This document shows positions 11,001 through 24,705 of a DNA stretch of 64,000 nt, one piece after another. Every line of letters starts with the position of its first letter. Position 1 is the stretch's first letter. Made by a program: the position numbers and the translations under genes. Origin of the DNA: Synanceia verrucosa (Eukaryota; Chordata; Actinopteri; Perciformes; Synanceiidae); the NCBI GenBank assembly GCA_029721515.1, contig CM056550.1, positions 17,855,119-17,919,118 of the forward strand, given 5' to 3'. The notes below the pieces were generated by a model. That model was not told the origin of the DNA, ran no database searches, and worked only from the letters and a program-made list of their open reading frames with translations.

Positions 11001-14000
11001 TTCATGAATTCCAAACATTATATTGGATTTTTCAAGTCTGTTTTTTGTTTTAACTGACTGTATGTTGATTTATTAGTTGCTAGAATTATTCCTCCTGGCC
11101 ATCCTGGCTGTGAGGTGATCCCGTCCTTGTGCAACTGCACTGTAAAGTTCAGCTGAAGCTCGGAGTTGACCAAACAGACTCTTTTTAGAGGATAACTCCC
11201 TCTGTGAGCTTCCCCGGTGGCATGGATGTGCTTTCTGCTGGTTTTCACTAGGTTCGTATCACCAGCAATGAAAAAGATAACAGCTAAAAGTGTCAGCTGA
11301 ACCTGACTGTTATAACCACCAATAAGGCCCTGAAAAGTGGCCAGTCCACATCAGCAGCAAAGCTGTCTTGGGGGCGTCAGCCTGGTAAATTAATTTTGCA
11401 CCTTTTACAGAGATTCTGCAATAATGCAGCTCTGGTGTGTGACTTTAGACAGCATGTTGGCTTAACGTGTTGCCCAACAGCATCTAGTGCGTGCATGTAG
11501 TTGCACCACACCAGACACTAATTCATCTATTCGATTTCCTCCACTGTTCCATGTTTATGCCTTTTTTACGAGGCAGAAGAACAGTGCAGCCTTCCCGTCT
11601 TGAACAAATGTGGATGCTGTATTTTTATGTTGTGACCTTTGCGATAAAATAACTGCGGCCGTGCCACCAGAGCTGTAAAGTGCTGTCTCGTACCACGCTG
11701 TGACCTGCCAAGTCAATGACCTATTGCTTAAACTGGACTTAATGGATGCCACCATCACCAGCACAGACAGCCACTTGGCCTTTTAAACATAATGTGGTTC
11801 TTTAAAGAAAAAAAAAAAAAAAAAATCAGGACCTATCCTTTAAGCCTCTGTTGAGATGCTGTGATACTGACCCAGTGTTGGGCTGCCGAGTCCTCCAAAG
11901 GCACCAGAGCCGAGGGCTCCCAGTGGGGTGAAGGGTGGCGATCGGCCATATGGGTCTGAAACATCAGAAATACTGTTTCTTTACACTGTGCTGCAACTTC
12001 TCCAGTCAGATGGAAGAACAGCTATGACTTTCATTTATGAAAGGTCAAAGTAACACACTGGCTGTGGTGTACAGATGTGCCTTTGGAAGCTGCTCTTACC
12101 CAAGTGTGCGGTTGGGGTGAGGAAGGAGGAGTGGGGCGCTGATGGAGGGATGAAAGGAGTGGAGGATGGATTGACTGCACCTGAGGGAATGAAGTAGTAG
12201 TTTAAAAAAAAAAAAAAGACACGTTACCACTTATCAAGTCAAGAGCATCAAGCTGCTAACTCGCTTCATGCTGCAACTCAACACAGCAATCTTGTCAAAC
12301 CTGCTTCATTTATAGATTCATTTTGTGAGCATGTTGATCGAAAACCTTTCCAAAATAATAAAACGACTGATCAATACACAGTCAGACAAAGGACGATACA
12401 GTTATAAACCAAAAGCATCTGCTCCGTACAGTCAGATTTATGCACACTGGAGGATAAGAGAGAGCAGCAAAAGCAGTTATTTTGTAATATTTTGGATTTT
12501 AATAACTTATAGCAGTAAACTTTTGGTATGATGCCATCTGAAGGACTGAGCAGCACCAGGAGGAAACCTGCCATAGATTAAAGTAAGTAAGCTCTATACA
12601 TGTTGAGTGTCAGATTTTCTCTGTTTTCTATTTCTTCACTGTGGCATCACTAGTGTAGACATGAAAACTTAAACACAACAGCCGGGAAAAAAACATCCCA
12701 GCACAATACAGGACTTCAAATCAACAACAAATTCACACTCTGACGTTTCTTAAGAGACAAAAATGTTCAGACATGCACCTGCAGCTGTGAACAGACTGGA
12801 AGGTCTGGTGAGATCATGAGTGGGAGGCATGGCTCCTCCCATGGGCCCCAGGGGGCCCAGGCCCCCAGCTCCAGGAAGACGGGCCAGCAGGTCACTACGG
12901 AAGTCCAACTTGTGAGGATCAGTCTGCATCAGCTGAAAGAGACGAGTGGAGCAGTTAAAGGGGGTCAATATCAATCCAGTTCAGCTGAATATAATTTATG
13001 ATAAATGATCCCATACCTTCACTTTCTTCTGATGGCTCAGAATCATCCAGGCCACATACACATGCATAGCACACCACTTTCCTGGTTTCTGCACAAAGAT
13101 CACAGAGGTTTTATTGCATCAATCTTCCATGTGCACATTTAATCTAAAGCACACAGTCAGATGTTCTTCCTGTTATTCAGAAACGTCTCTTTCAGCTACA
13201 CAAGGGTGCGTTTCCCAGCTGGAGATAAGCTTACCAGCTAGAGCTCAGCATAAGTTTGGGAATATAAAATGAAAAAAAAAAAAGTGTAAAACGCGTAAGC
13301 AACTTAAGCAAGAGTACAAGACAAATCATGGAGGGAGAGGAATAACGATGTTCATTTTAAACGGAGTAATGTAGGCCTTCTGAAATATCTAACAGGGTGT
13401 GCAAGGGCAGAGAACAGAGCAATCATGAGATTAGTGCAAAGAGCAAGTGAAGCAGTGAGAGAGCAAAACAGGCTGGAGATTTTAAGGAGCCAAGGGATTC
13501 AAAAACATCCGTTTTTGCTTACATTACTGATTTTCAACGATGTCCCAAATGGATCAGTTAGCTACAAGAAAACAGAAGTGTAAAACCACTTTTAATCCAC
13601 ACGTCTCACTCTTTATCAGGAACAGTTTTGCACTCTTTACTGCACTGACTAGGCCCGTGTTGCTGCACATGCTAGATGAACCGCTGCTTGTGCACCTCTG
13701 TGTAGTCCTAATGCAAATGAGCAGGAGGACAGCTCCAGAGTACTGACGCTAACTTCTCAGTGAGCATGGTGTCCTTACCCTGGGGTCTTTGGGCTGCAGG
13801 TGGTGAGGCACAACCCCGAGTCGTGCAGATAGATCAGGACCCGTTCCCTGAGGGACAAGAGGCTGTCAAACACACATCACAACACACATAAGCCACAAAA
13901 TACTAGTCTACAACAGAGCTACAGCTGTTTTTCAGTTTTCAAAAGTTCTCTCTCTGAACTAGAAGCCTCTGAGTTGAGAGACGGTCAACCTAAATAACCC

Positions 14001-17000
14001 TCCACTGGCTGTAACATTAGACCTCATGTGCAGGGTTCATGCACCAAATTGAATACTTTTTGAGACATCAAAAAATGAATCATGGGAACCCTGATGCAGG
14101 AAACACTTTTGTTTGTTCATATCCACAAATGGGTTTGAATTTACAGGCACTGACTGATTTCTATGATTATTTTTGCTCTTCTTTCAGGGAAGAGAACAAC
14201 TTTACAATTGAACACAAAGATAATTAACAAAAATATCTTCAGTCTACAAATTGTTTGTCTAATATTTCAAGGAAACATGTTACAAATTTGAGGAACGAAA
14301 AATATTAATATCATATAATTAATTATCAACAATCATTTATCCATCTGTGTGCTGAAGTTTTGCTCTTACACCATTTTTGGTGGCGTCTGCCCAACTCTAG
14401 ATCATGCCAGAGTATTTGCCCATGGCACAACACCTTTCATCACATAATGTTCAGGGGTGTTCCCTGAGTCACCTTCAGGTTATGACCAAGTGGGATTCAT
14501 CATTCAGCAGATTTGGATGGCTGACAACACTTTCTGCACCTGGAGTCACTGCACTTTTGTTATTTTTACTCTTAACAGATAATAGGAGAGACATTTTGGT
14601 GAGTGTGAGGTCTCCCCTGACAACATGGCAGCTAGTCACTGCACAGGAATAATTAATACACAGACGCAGAGAGAGGTTTTCCCTCACCTTTGGCTGAAAT
14701 GCTCCCTGCAAGTTGCTGAAAGGCCCAGTGGGAGGAATCACGGGCTGGATACTCGGCACTGAGGGCGGCGGGTATTGTGGGAAGAACTACCAACACACAA
14801 ACACAGATCAGTGACTGCTGACCAGCTGAGCTGTACACTTTAACTCCAGTTAATCTTTAAAATGTATACAGATGAGGCTGAAAGAAATTCTTTGCACAAA
14901 CAATAGACTAATCTCTCAGGACATAATCTGTAAGATTGCCAAAAGTACTCACAGGGTGTCGGTACAGTCCGTCCATTTTGCCTGAATACTTATCAAACCA
15001 AACAGACAAAGCAGTGCACGGGTTAAAACATTAAAAAAAAAAAAAAACTGAACACGTTCCACATTCCAGCCACAGAGGAATTTCAAGTATGACACAGATG
15101 TTCAGCGTAACAACAGAGAGCATCTCACCAGAGGCGGTGCGGTGGCTGTGGGGTGCAGGAAAGGCGTGAAGTGTTGGTGTGTGTGCGTGTGTTGGTGCTG
15201 GTGGTTGTGCTGATGGAACTGGAAAGCCAGAGGCGGGATGCTCGACTGGTTCTGGGACGTCCGGCCCGATGAACCCGGCGTGGAACTGGACGCCGACGGA
15301 CCACCAGGAGTGGAGCGGCCTGCAGCTGCTGCGCTGTTTTCAGCCCCCGGGACGCTGCGCCGGCCCTCACGCTCTTGTGATTTTAAGAAGTGGGAGTTTA
15401 AGTTCTGACGCAGCAGTTCTTGGTCTACGTTGGAGTGAAATAAAGGGAGAGAAAATAAACACAAGTTAATTACTGCCAATAAAATAATCATACCAGAGAT
15501 TGACTTTTAAATTTCACATGCTTTAAAACACTAGATCAACACTATTGACATTTTTAACTCAATGAGTGCTGTTGATATATTTCAACGTCATTTAAAATCC
15601 AACGTGTTTTTTCGTAACAGGTCGTCTATCATGGTCTCCCACAGCCTGTGAGTAACGTTGGGGCTTCTGGGAGATGTAGTCAGAGCATAAAGTGACGGTA
15701 TACACCACAGAGATCAAAACAGGAAGTGGAGACGATCAAGATTAGAGAGTAAAACAAACAGAATCTGGATAAAAAGTGGTGATTTTGGTGAAAGTGTCCT
15801 CTACTCTACCTCTGATAAAACAAGAATGGAACAAGGTAAAAAACAAACATTTTTTTCATGATGAAATAGAGAGTCTCTTCTTTCATTTGAGATATTCACT
15901 GTTTTCAGAGACATAGCACAAAATATTCTGTGGGTCTTGAAATATGACTCAAAATGGGCAAAAACGCTGGAACAAGACACTTTGTGTTTTATAAAAGGAC
16001 TGACACACAACGAGTTAAGGTCAAACACAATTAAACAGCCTTGTTCTATAGAGTGCAATACTTGTGACTCGATCAGACTTCAGTTCATCAATATATAACT
16101 TCCTCAACACCCCAGGCAACCACTAACAGGAAGTCTGGGTTTGGTTTATTTTAGTCGCATATTGGTCAACATGTGGCAGAAACAGAGTGCTGTAGAGGTG
16201 AAGTGCAGCGTTCCTGTCGACTGTACCTGCTGCTGTTGAGTGGCCGGGACCCAGCAGAGGTGGTGGGGGAGGAAGGCCAGGTGAGGATGTGAACAAGGCC
16301 CCAGAGCTGGCTCGGGATGGGGGTCGGAGGGGCCCTGAGGATCCTAAAACCCTGGTGTAGGGCAGCGACACACTGGTGGAGGGAGTCGGGGGGCGAATGG
16401 AAGATGAGGAAGACGCAACAGATGAAGAAGATGAGGGAGGTTTGACTGGAGTGTTGCTCCTGAGAACAGAGAAAGAATAATTATAATAATGAAACGTGAA
16501 AAGGAATATTATAAGATGCTTGTAGTTTACATACCTGTTGATGTTGTAGATGGAGTGCGCTCGTCCCGGCAAAGTGAGGAAGGGTTTGGGTTTGGAGAGC
16601 GGCGGGCTGCCGTTGTGCCGGTTGCTGTTACCGTTGAAGGGGCTGGACCGGGGGATGGTGCCCGAGGTGGTGACCGGGGAAGGCAGGCGAGAGAAGGGGG
16701 TGGAAGAGGTAGAAGAACAAACAGGCTCTGGGAAATGCTGCTCCAGGTTTTTCTCCTGGCTTCGCTCAAGGCCGGACACTCTCGGCGTCACCATCAACCG
16801 TGAGACGCCGCCAGAGCGGACTGGCAGCGGCGGGCAGATTTTGGCCATGGATGTGCCGATGTTTGAGGGGGTGGGCTCCACAACTAAAGAAGAGAACATC
16901 AGACGCTTCAGCTAATGAATGAATGACGTTAGCAACAAGCTATTGTTTAGCTGTTTGAAGCTAAACCACTACTGTCTGATCATTCCGACACACATCCCTG

Positions 17001-20000
17001 ATTTTCTAAAAAAAAAAAAAAAAAAAAATCCTCTTTTATTTAATTATGGTAAAGCTCTTTGTGAAACAATCCTCTTTTACCTTTTAACAGATGTGAACAA
17101 AAACTGTCAGGGTTGTGACACAACATGAGTTTGTGCTTACTTTTGAATGTGTGACAAGTTTAGAGAAAAATGTTGTGTGCTACAGGGTGGGAGGCACTCC
17201 ACAAACCCAAAATGTTAACTAGTGCTTAAAGTCAGAGCGACTCACGGGTCCAAATTTGAGCTAAGGAAGAGACCAAATCAAGTTCAGAGGACAGTCAGAG
17301 ACGGTCCAAAACAAACCTGAGGGAAAGTCTGGAAAATGATCATATTGACTAAACCAATGGCAGTCCAAACAACTGATGTGTTGTATCGAATCACATGAAT
17401 GTACAGCACAACGTACAGGAACCGTGCTTTGACTTTCATGGCTTGGGTCGTTTTATTTCTGGTACCTGCTTCCTCAGTTGCTTTGCAGCGTTGATTTCAC
17501 ACTTGGGACGCTGTTGGTGGATGGCCGAGAAGCATGAATACGTATATTTGTGTGTAGTGTTAATAACTGTGTTGAAAACGTTTATAAGAATGTGGGATGG
17601 TTTATAAAGGCTTAGATATATAAAAACAACCACGAAACATATGGTTTCTACTTCACAGACTTTCTGGAAAGTAACCCCATGATCGAGGATGGATAAATTT
17701 CTCAGTGATCTGACATCACATTATGTCGCAATATCACAATAACGTATCGTATCTTGACTCAAGCATTGCAATATGTATCGTATCATGACGTCCTTGTAAA
17801 TACCCACCCCTACTGTATTCTGATTCTTATATAATATATGTGGATAATTGAGCATCAGCGTCCCAGTGAACCAAAATATAATGATACAAGAATGATAAAG
17901 GCCTGTGGAGGACTGACATGTCAGTTTAATGTTTCATGAATGCGTATTTCTCGTACCTTTCCTCGTACTGACTGTGAAGACTGGGTCCATGTCGTTGTCG
18001 GAGGCCTAGACGGGGATAAGAAACAAATATTTAGATGATGTATTAATTAATAATAGACCACATTAATCAGTCATTTATTTGACCTAACAAACTAATATCT
18101 TATCGAATGTACAAGAGATAAACTGACTTTATCTTGTTGTGTTTCCATTCATCACTGTGTTATCGTGTGGTGATTATGTGGTATCACACATTCATTACTC
18201 AATATGAAAATAAACCCTACAATTAATGTTCATCAGGAAAACAAACAGCAGCACACACCTTGTCTCCTGTATCACTCTCAGTGTCGCACTGAAACCAGAC
18301 AACACATAAAAAAAAACATTAATATTTGCATCTATTAGAATATCTCAGGAAATGTTGACTATAATATTAGAAAATAAACATACAATGTAGCCAGTCTCCA
18401 AAGGGTGCCCCTAGGGAAAAAAAAAAATATATATAGCAATTAAAATAGGTTTTGAATAAGTGTATATGGAAAATGTATATAAAGTGCAGTTAAAACATGT
18501 GTACATGAAGCTATCTTTGCAGGCTGTACTGCATCACCCTGCTCTGCTTCATTAACTAAAACACCTGTGAATGTTAGGTGTAGCAAACCAGTTTTTCTGG
18601 CTCATTTTCAGTGACAGGATAAACAGGTCAGCGGCACGACAGACACGTAAACATTTTCTATTTGATTAAGAATCAGCTCAGCGTCTAATGTGACATGATG
18701 AAGGAGGATCCAAAGCAAACAGAATAAGTCACCTCGATCTTTCTCCTCTTATTTCGGCTCTTGTTCCAGCAGCTGCTGGAGTAGCTGTGCGGAGCTCCTT
18801 CCTCCGGCTCGGACAGCGGCCCTCCTCCGTTCTCCTCTGGCCCTCGCTTCCCCTTGTTCCTCCTTCCCAGCATGTCAGTGCGCTGACTGGGCTTCAGAGA
18901 GCAGTCCATCTGATAGGGAGCAAAATAAATCAGTATTTACATGTCCGGCAATAAGCATGAATGTCCATGCCTGAGGGTCAATACCACGGGCCAGCTACGT
19001 ACGGATTAATGTCCTGACACACCGAATTTCTGTATAGTTTCTACTCTGAGTGATGCTGACAAAAATAGAAACAACAGAGTGATGTAACGCAATAGAACCA
19101 CCTGCATGAGACTCCAGCTGTTTGTGTGTAGACTCTAGGGGTGGGAAAAAATATTGATATTGCAATGTATCATGACATTTTGTCTTCGTATATAATATCG
19201 ATTCTCAATTTCTGAATATCAATTTATTAAAAAAAAAGGCATATTTTGGGCCATTCAGACACACACCCACACACGTATGTGTGTATACATATATGCAGTA
19301 TATTCTACTTCATTCATGTGAAATTGATTGACAATGTTTTGTAATTCCTGTGAAATGGATTCAGTGCAGTCAAAGTCTGAATTTCTTCAGTGACACAGAT
19401 ATCATGACGTATTGCGGATGATTTTTCTTGCAATATATATCACAATTATCACAGACTCATTGTATCGTTATATTATCATTCTCATGGGCAAAATATTGTG
19501 ACAGTACTGTATTGCAAGGTACTTGGTGAAAGCCAGCCCGAGTAGACTTTGCTAATTAACTCATTTAAAAATACAAATAAACCCCAAAAACTACCCTGGC
19601 TGGAGTTTTAAATCAATACCTCTGACAAACATCAACACTAAAGGACGGTAGTATCAGTGGTTCTATCTTTCTGATCACTTATCATCTCCACTATTGTACC
19701 TCAGGAGGTCAGAAGATAAATCTGAGGAGCTGTTGTGAGATGATAACAAGGAAAGAAAAAGCATCGCTACTGCACAAAACATACAGTTTGTTTTTCTAGT
19801 GAAATAACATATTACATACTCTTCTGGAATAAAAAGGAAAACCAGTATGTGAGGAAATAAAGTAAACAGTGTTTGGCTAGAAATGGTCACAAGCTACATA
19901 GTTGGGAACCAGTGACATTGTTAAAAGAAAAAGATTATTTGAATTCAAAATGTTTCTTCAAACCTCAAAGGCTGTGGAGAAACACGGGGAGCTAAGGGAT

Positions 20001-21669
20001 CATTTGTAGAAAGTGACCTACACACGTGATTTAAAATTCATAAAACAAGTAAAATCCAGTGACTAAACCTTAAAAGGTGAATTCCATGTTATTCCACAAC
20101 TAATCAGTGGAGTTTTTAATCTAGTTGTTGTTATTATTATTATCTAGTATTATTTAGATGTGTTAAAAACAACTACTCAAGAAAAAGAAGGCTTAACATG
20201 AAGAATACGTAAAACTGCAGTGCAGGTAACTCAACATGAAGGTCACCACAGCTTGTCTGTTTTCAAATGAACTATCTTAAACAGAATAACTGCAGGCAGT
20301 TAATGCTGTCAATAAATTCAGACAGGAAGTTAGAAATTCGGAAAAGGAAATTACCACATTCCAGTAGAGCAGTAAACACAGTGTGTTTTTACAGGCAGGT
20401 TTACTTTCCCCCCATTAGCAGTTTCACATCGTAACTAAACCATCAATCTTGATATTTATGGGTTGATTTGACTCTTAAATCAAGTTACCCGAGAGAATAG
20501 TGGAAATGTCTGTGGGTGTAAACATACAATTTGGTTTTCTGTCATGATGCAAAGATGTCAACTGTCAAACTACCCTGAAGGCAGATAGATAAATATTAGT
20601 GATCTTAAGTAGCACAAGCTTACTTATGTATGATGTGTTCAAGCGCTGAACTAACCAAATGCTGATTTTAGAATCCACATTAATTTGTTTTGATTGATCA
20701 ACGACTGACCTGAGAAAGTTAAGACCGAAATATCAGGTGAAGGTCCAAGTACTTGAACAACAGAATCACTCCTGTTAATTAATATATAATCACGCTCATT
20801 TAAATTGTTTCTTGAGGATAAGTTCTTTCTTTATTAGTCTGAAAAGCCATTTGGCAGCTCGTCAACACCTCGGTGAATTAGGACATGAATAATTGAGGCC
20901 CATCAGAGAGGAGGGATGCATTGGGGTTTGAGTTTGGCCTGAGTAGATCGCTTTCTGGGAGGTGAGGAGTTCAGTCTGAAGCCTTCAGCTCACATAGTAA
21001 AGCATGATGTAAGGTGACGGAGAGGAGCAAATAGGACAAGAATTAAAAGTACATACCAATCAATTATATACAATAATATATAATAAGAGGACAGGGTAGT
21101 GCCATATGTCCATGATGGAAATAAAAAAACTACTAAAGGACAGGGTGTATTGTAGTGTACAGATCCTGATCTACCTCAGGAGTCAGAAGTTGTGAAATGA
21201 TAAACAAGTTAGGAAAGAGGTGGTTGAGTGGTGAAATAGAGCAAGTATTACATTCCCGGCGCTCAAAAAAAACATTAAATTAAATCATTAAAAGGAGGGA
21301 AGGACACATTTAATTAAAAAAGTCCTGTTTAGCGGGATGTCAGCTGAGTGTAAACTATCCATTCACCTCCAGTGCCTCCAGGCTGACAAAGCTGGCAACA
21401 GCGAAGCCGTCAATGATGTCTTCCTCGCAGGACACAGACTCTCTCTTCCTCCGCCGTGGAGGCCTGTGTCTTCCAAAACCGGGCCGGCATTCTCTCCCAC
21501 CGGGACCCAGCACACTGTTGGTCCCGCAAGCCTCCAGGTCGGAGCCCGAGGACAGGGATGTGGCCCGCTGGTCGGCCAAGTCCACTCTCCTCCTCCGCCG
21601 CTCCCTGTCGCGCTGTGAACGGGACCGTCGGCTCTGCCTGAAACCTGTGCTCCGGCTAGGGCCCTCCAT
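8054..21669 (-). CDS. fbrs: AUTS2/fibrosin family nuclear regulator, probably fibrosin; 17 coding exons
   Basis: Exons: 21367-21669, 18733-18909, 18384-18410, 18259-18288, 17957-18005, 16535-16883, 16227-16459, 15129-15424, 14953-14988, 14688-14786, 13779-13847, 13017-13088, 12779-12932, 12100-12180, 11872-11955, 9790-10006, 8054-9629. They total 3852 nt, about 1283 aa. Family hallmarks: a basic N-terminus then SVSCEEDIIDGFAVASF; ADQELLRQNLN; a His-repeat (QHQHTHTHQHFTPF); GAFQPK; KPGKWCAMHV; DPHKLDF; GAFGGLGSPTL; and the Pro/His-rich C-terminus with GAPPPLIPSITSRSSTPPRR. Known family members act in non-canonical PRC1 and recruit CBP/p300 in the nucleus; that role is inferred. AUTS2 and FBRSL1 are the alternatives. 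The compact gene and the 16p/17q-type neighbours favour fbrs. Exon 14953-14988 has an odd acceptor (see findings). The start is the ATG at 21667-21669, which opens the conserved N-terminus. Confidence 0.85.
10007..11871 (-). other. fbrs intron, 1.9 kb
   Basis: The largest 3' intron of fbrs. It is AT-rich with an A-run at about 11809-11825. I see no exon with flanking splice sites, no RNA gene and no recognisable transposon. Confidence 0.5.
17700..17813. repeat. Dispersed fish repeat with TATCGTATC motifs (fragment)
   Basis: In an fbrs intron. It has repeated GTATCGTAT words and ends in TACCCACCCCTA, the reverse complement of the TAGGGGTGGG that begins the related element at 19136. This looks like a decayed non-autonomous DNA transposon of a type common in fish; the family is not named from sequence alone. 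Confidence 0.5.
18910..21366 (-). other. fbrs intron 1, 2.5 kb
   Basis: Apart from the repeat at 19136-19545, this is AT-rich sequence with short simple repeats (for example ATT at about 20129-20142). No internal exon was found. Confidence 0.5.
19136..19545. repeat. Dispersed fish repeat, longer copy starting TAGGGGTGGG
   Basis: In fbrs intron 1. It begins TAGGGGTGGGAAAAAATATTG and has the same alternating words as the copy at 17700-17813 (ATTGCAATGTATCATGACA, TTGTATCGTTATATTATC). Its right end is degenerate (about 19525-19545). Probably a MITE-like element in two ages of decay. Confidence 0.5.
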
Positions 21670-23250
21670 GTTCAGGCGGCACCTCCTTTTGTAACTCCAG
21701 TGAGTCCAAAGGCACTTTATTCAAGTCCTGGTCCGGCGGAAGGCACCGAACCGCAAATAAAACACCCACCACCACACAGGCCCTCGCTGGGAGCCCCTGT
21801 TAAAATGGCGTTAATGGAACCAGTGGCTATTATTTACCGTCCTTTGACAACAGTCCATCGGCACCAGTGCCTTTCTTTCGGCGAAATTTTAGTGTCATTT
21901 CAATGAATCTGAAAGCAAACGTAGCTCCACACGGGGAATTAAAACATCCACGACGCACACTTGAATGTCAGGACATCGCTGATTGTGTCCCGTAGAAGGC
22001 TAACATTAGCTAGCTAACAAGAAACCCAACCGACAGCCACATAAGTTATACGCATGTAAACAAAAAAAGACAACCCTAGGTATGTCGCGGACAAAGCAAG
22101 TCAAATCGCCTCCAAATACACTTCAAAATGAAAATTACTCAAACGTTAGCAATGCTCAATACAAGTCTTGCGTGTAGGATTTCCTAAATTTCTGCTCACG
22201 CTGACAAATTTATTTGCCTGTTAGCAAAACGATACGGTTAGCTAGTTCGTTAGCAAGGCCAATAACCCACATATCCGACATTAACACACCGGTGGCCGTG
22301 ACGTTATTTAGTATTAAGGTGAAACGTGAATTGTTATTCTTGACAGCCACGTTAATTACACCCAATCCACAGGAGTAAAACGAGCTGTCCGGTTGAGTAA
22401 TGCTAATGCTAGCTAACGTTAGGTCAGTGCTGATTCCAGCCAATTAGCTCATTTGGTTAGCATGTATACGGCTAACTCAATACATTACAATATATCCAGT
22501 CAGCGATCTAAGAATAAAACTATATCCTTAAAATGTGTCTTGAGAGCCTGACAATCCGGACAGTTTACGGTGAAGCTAGCTAGCACTCCGCAGACAAGAG
22601 CGCAAATGTTCCTCCTGCCGAAATGTTGATGGCCGATAGAAATGGTTCAATTCGCATCACATCAAAAGAAAGACGTAACGTTAGCACTCCCCTTAGCTAG
22701 CATTAGCCGATCCAGCTGTTAGCCACAAGCAAGAACCTTTATTTTTTTTAACAAAGCAGGAAGAATGTGTTTTTTTTCGCAACTAGTCGCCCATAAAATT
22801 ATAATATCTCGCTTCTTCACACAACGCAACTCTTCTTTCGTTCCACCTCCATCATAAAGAAAAAAAAAATCAAGGCCCAAATATCAAAGCCTCGGTGTCG
22901 ATTTCCATAAACGAGGGTGTCGGCCAAGCCCCCGTTGGGCTGGGCAGCTCCTTCCTGCTGCCTCTTCTCGGTAATCCAATGTTTAGGATTAGTTGGACCA
23001 CTCGCCGACGGTTCCGGTCAAAGATGACTTATTCGCGCTGAATCCAGAGAGCAAACACACGCGGGGAGAAGGAGGACGGTTCGGTCGCTGCCCCTTCACT
23101 AGTTTCCACTGAGTTGGAAATTTATCGTGAAAATCCGAGAGACACAACCCTTGTCAGCCGTGCAGTGCATTGTGTGAGCCGCTCTTCTTCCCCGGTCATC
23201 ACAGCGGATCTGTGGCCGCGCCTCTGCTGCTCACTGCCGCCATGTGGAGG
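21670..23250 (-). promoter_or_regulatory. fbrs: fbrs 5'UTR and promoter region
   Basis: Upstream of the fbrs ATG the sequence is relatively CpG-rich and packed with GCTAGC/GTTAGC/TAACGTTA words (about 21998-22725). A GC-rich block at 22900-23250 includes a GCCGCCATG YY1-like core near 23237. No TATA box is obvious, so a broad-type promoter is likely. The exact start of transcription and any 5'UTR intron cannot be fixed by reading. Confidence 0.45.
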
Positions 23251-24640
23251 AAGTCTGCAGAGTTTACTAAAGCTTGTTGTTTCCAAGCGAGCCATTTACT
23301 GGATTTCATGCAAATAAATTGACTCTGGCTTCCAAGAAAGTCATGATTCACAGACAGATAGATAGTCCAAATAGTAAAAATACAGTATACCTATCTTATT
23401 ATTTCATTTCCTATTAAAAACCCTTGGACCACTGCAGACCAGGAACAGCCCACCAGAGCTGCAGTTGTGGAGATGACCCAGTCCTCCAGATATCACTCTT
23501 TGATTTGTGCATGTTATCCTTTATTTATCACTGCTTATGCATTTCTGGTTGAATACAATCTGCATTTCAGTACCCTGTATTTATGACACATGTGATGGCA
23601 ATAAAGTTGAATCTAATCTTTTCTAATCTCTTCACTTTATAATGTTCACCCTCACCTTGTGCAATACTTGACCGATACATTATTTTTCTCAGACACTGCT
23701 GTTTGCTTATTGCTTGTTTACCTCGTTGCCTACTTATCCTTGACACTGTTTATTGTTTCTTTTACACTATTCTGCACTGTATGTACATTTTTAATTTACA
23801 TAGACATAGATATGACTTCTGTAGTAGTTACAGTTCTGGTTATGTCCGTGGTGCATGGAAACAAATATATACAAGAATAAATATGATGAAGCACAACTGT
23901 TTAGACATCCTTCTGAACTTTAATTTTTTTTTTTTTAAGTATGGAAAAAACACTCATACACGTAATGAATAACAGGTATTGAAAGTGAGCAACACCTTAA
24001 AGGATAAATCTGGTGTTTTTCAACATTTGTTTTTACTGTCAACAAATCACAGAAGACCAAATGTCTTGTCTGACACAAACACTCTTTCACATGGATTGAC
24101 TTATTACAGAGGAACTCAGTGACTAGATTTGATGAAATGTCTATTTTGTGGTTCACTCTGACACATGACACTCTTAATTTATGTTTTACCTCATAAAGAA
24201 TATTACCAGTTTCTTCCCTTTCTATTAACCCTCAAGGCTATTTGTGCCTATAGTGAAGGTCACAAATGTAAAATGTACTTATTTTTTTTAAAAAAAAAGG
24301 CTCTGTAGTTTATTAAAGCATCTGGTCACTGTAGGTTTTAATCTAATGTTACTCAAACAGGAGGAAACAGTTCCTTTGTTGGGGACTATTTTCTATGGCG
24401 GAATAATCCTCCACATTCAAAACACTTCCAAAATGATTTTAACTTGTTCTTATGTTTTATAGCTGCCTGTATTCATTCGTAAATATGTTAAGTTTTCAGA
24501 AAAACACTTGATAAATGAACTGTATTATTATTATTATTATTATTAATCCACATGTAGCACATGTGAGTGAGTCTGTGATATTTTATACATGAGACAGTCA
24601 CTGTTGGAATTTGTTGACAGATGACAAACACAGAATATCA
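23251..24640. other. Intergenic with old repeat remnants
   Basis: Between the fbrs promoter and the mrm1 3' end. 23405-23500 resembles a common fish dispersed repeat (CCACTGCAGACCAGGAAC ... GACCCAGTC). 23500-23620 ends in GGCAATAAAGTTGAATCTAA, a retroelement-tail-like sequence. A (TTA)n run lies at about 24524-24545. No gene is evident. Confidence 0.5.
24309..24314 (-). terminator. mrm1: Possible mrm1 poly(A) signal
   Basis: AATAAA on the minus strand about 390 nt after the mrm1 stop. It is the nearest good match, but the region is AT-rich and chance matches are likely. Confidence 0.35.
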
Positions 24641-24705
24641 TCATCATCATTTTCTCAGCTCTCCTGCAACTTTTAAAGAGTACACGCAGATGTTGAAGGT
24701 GGTCG

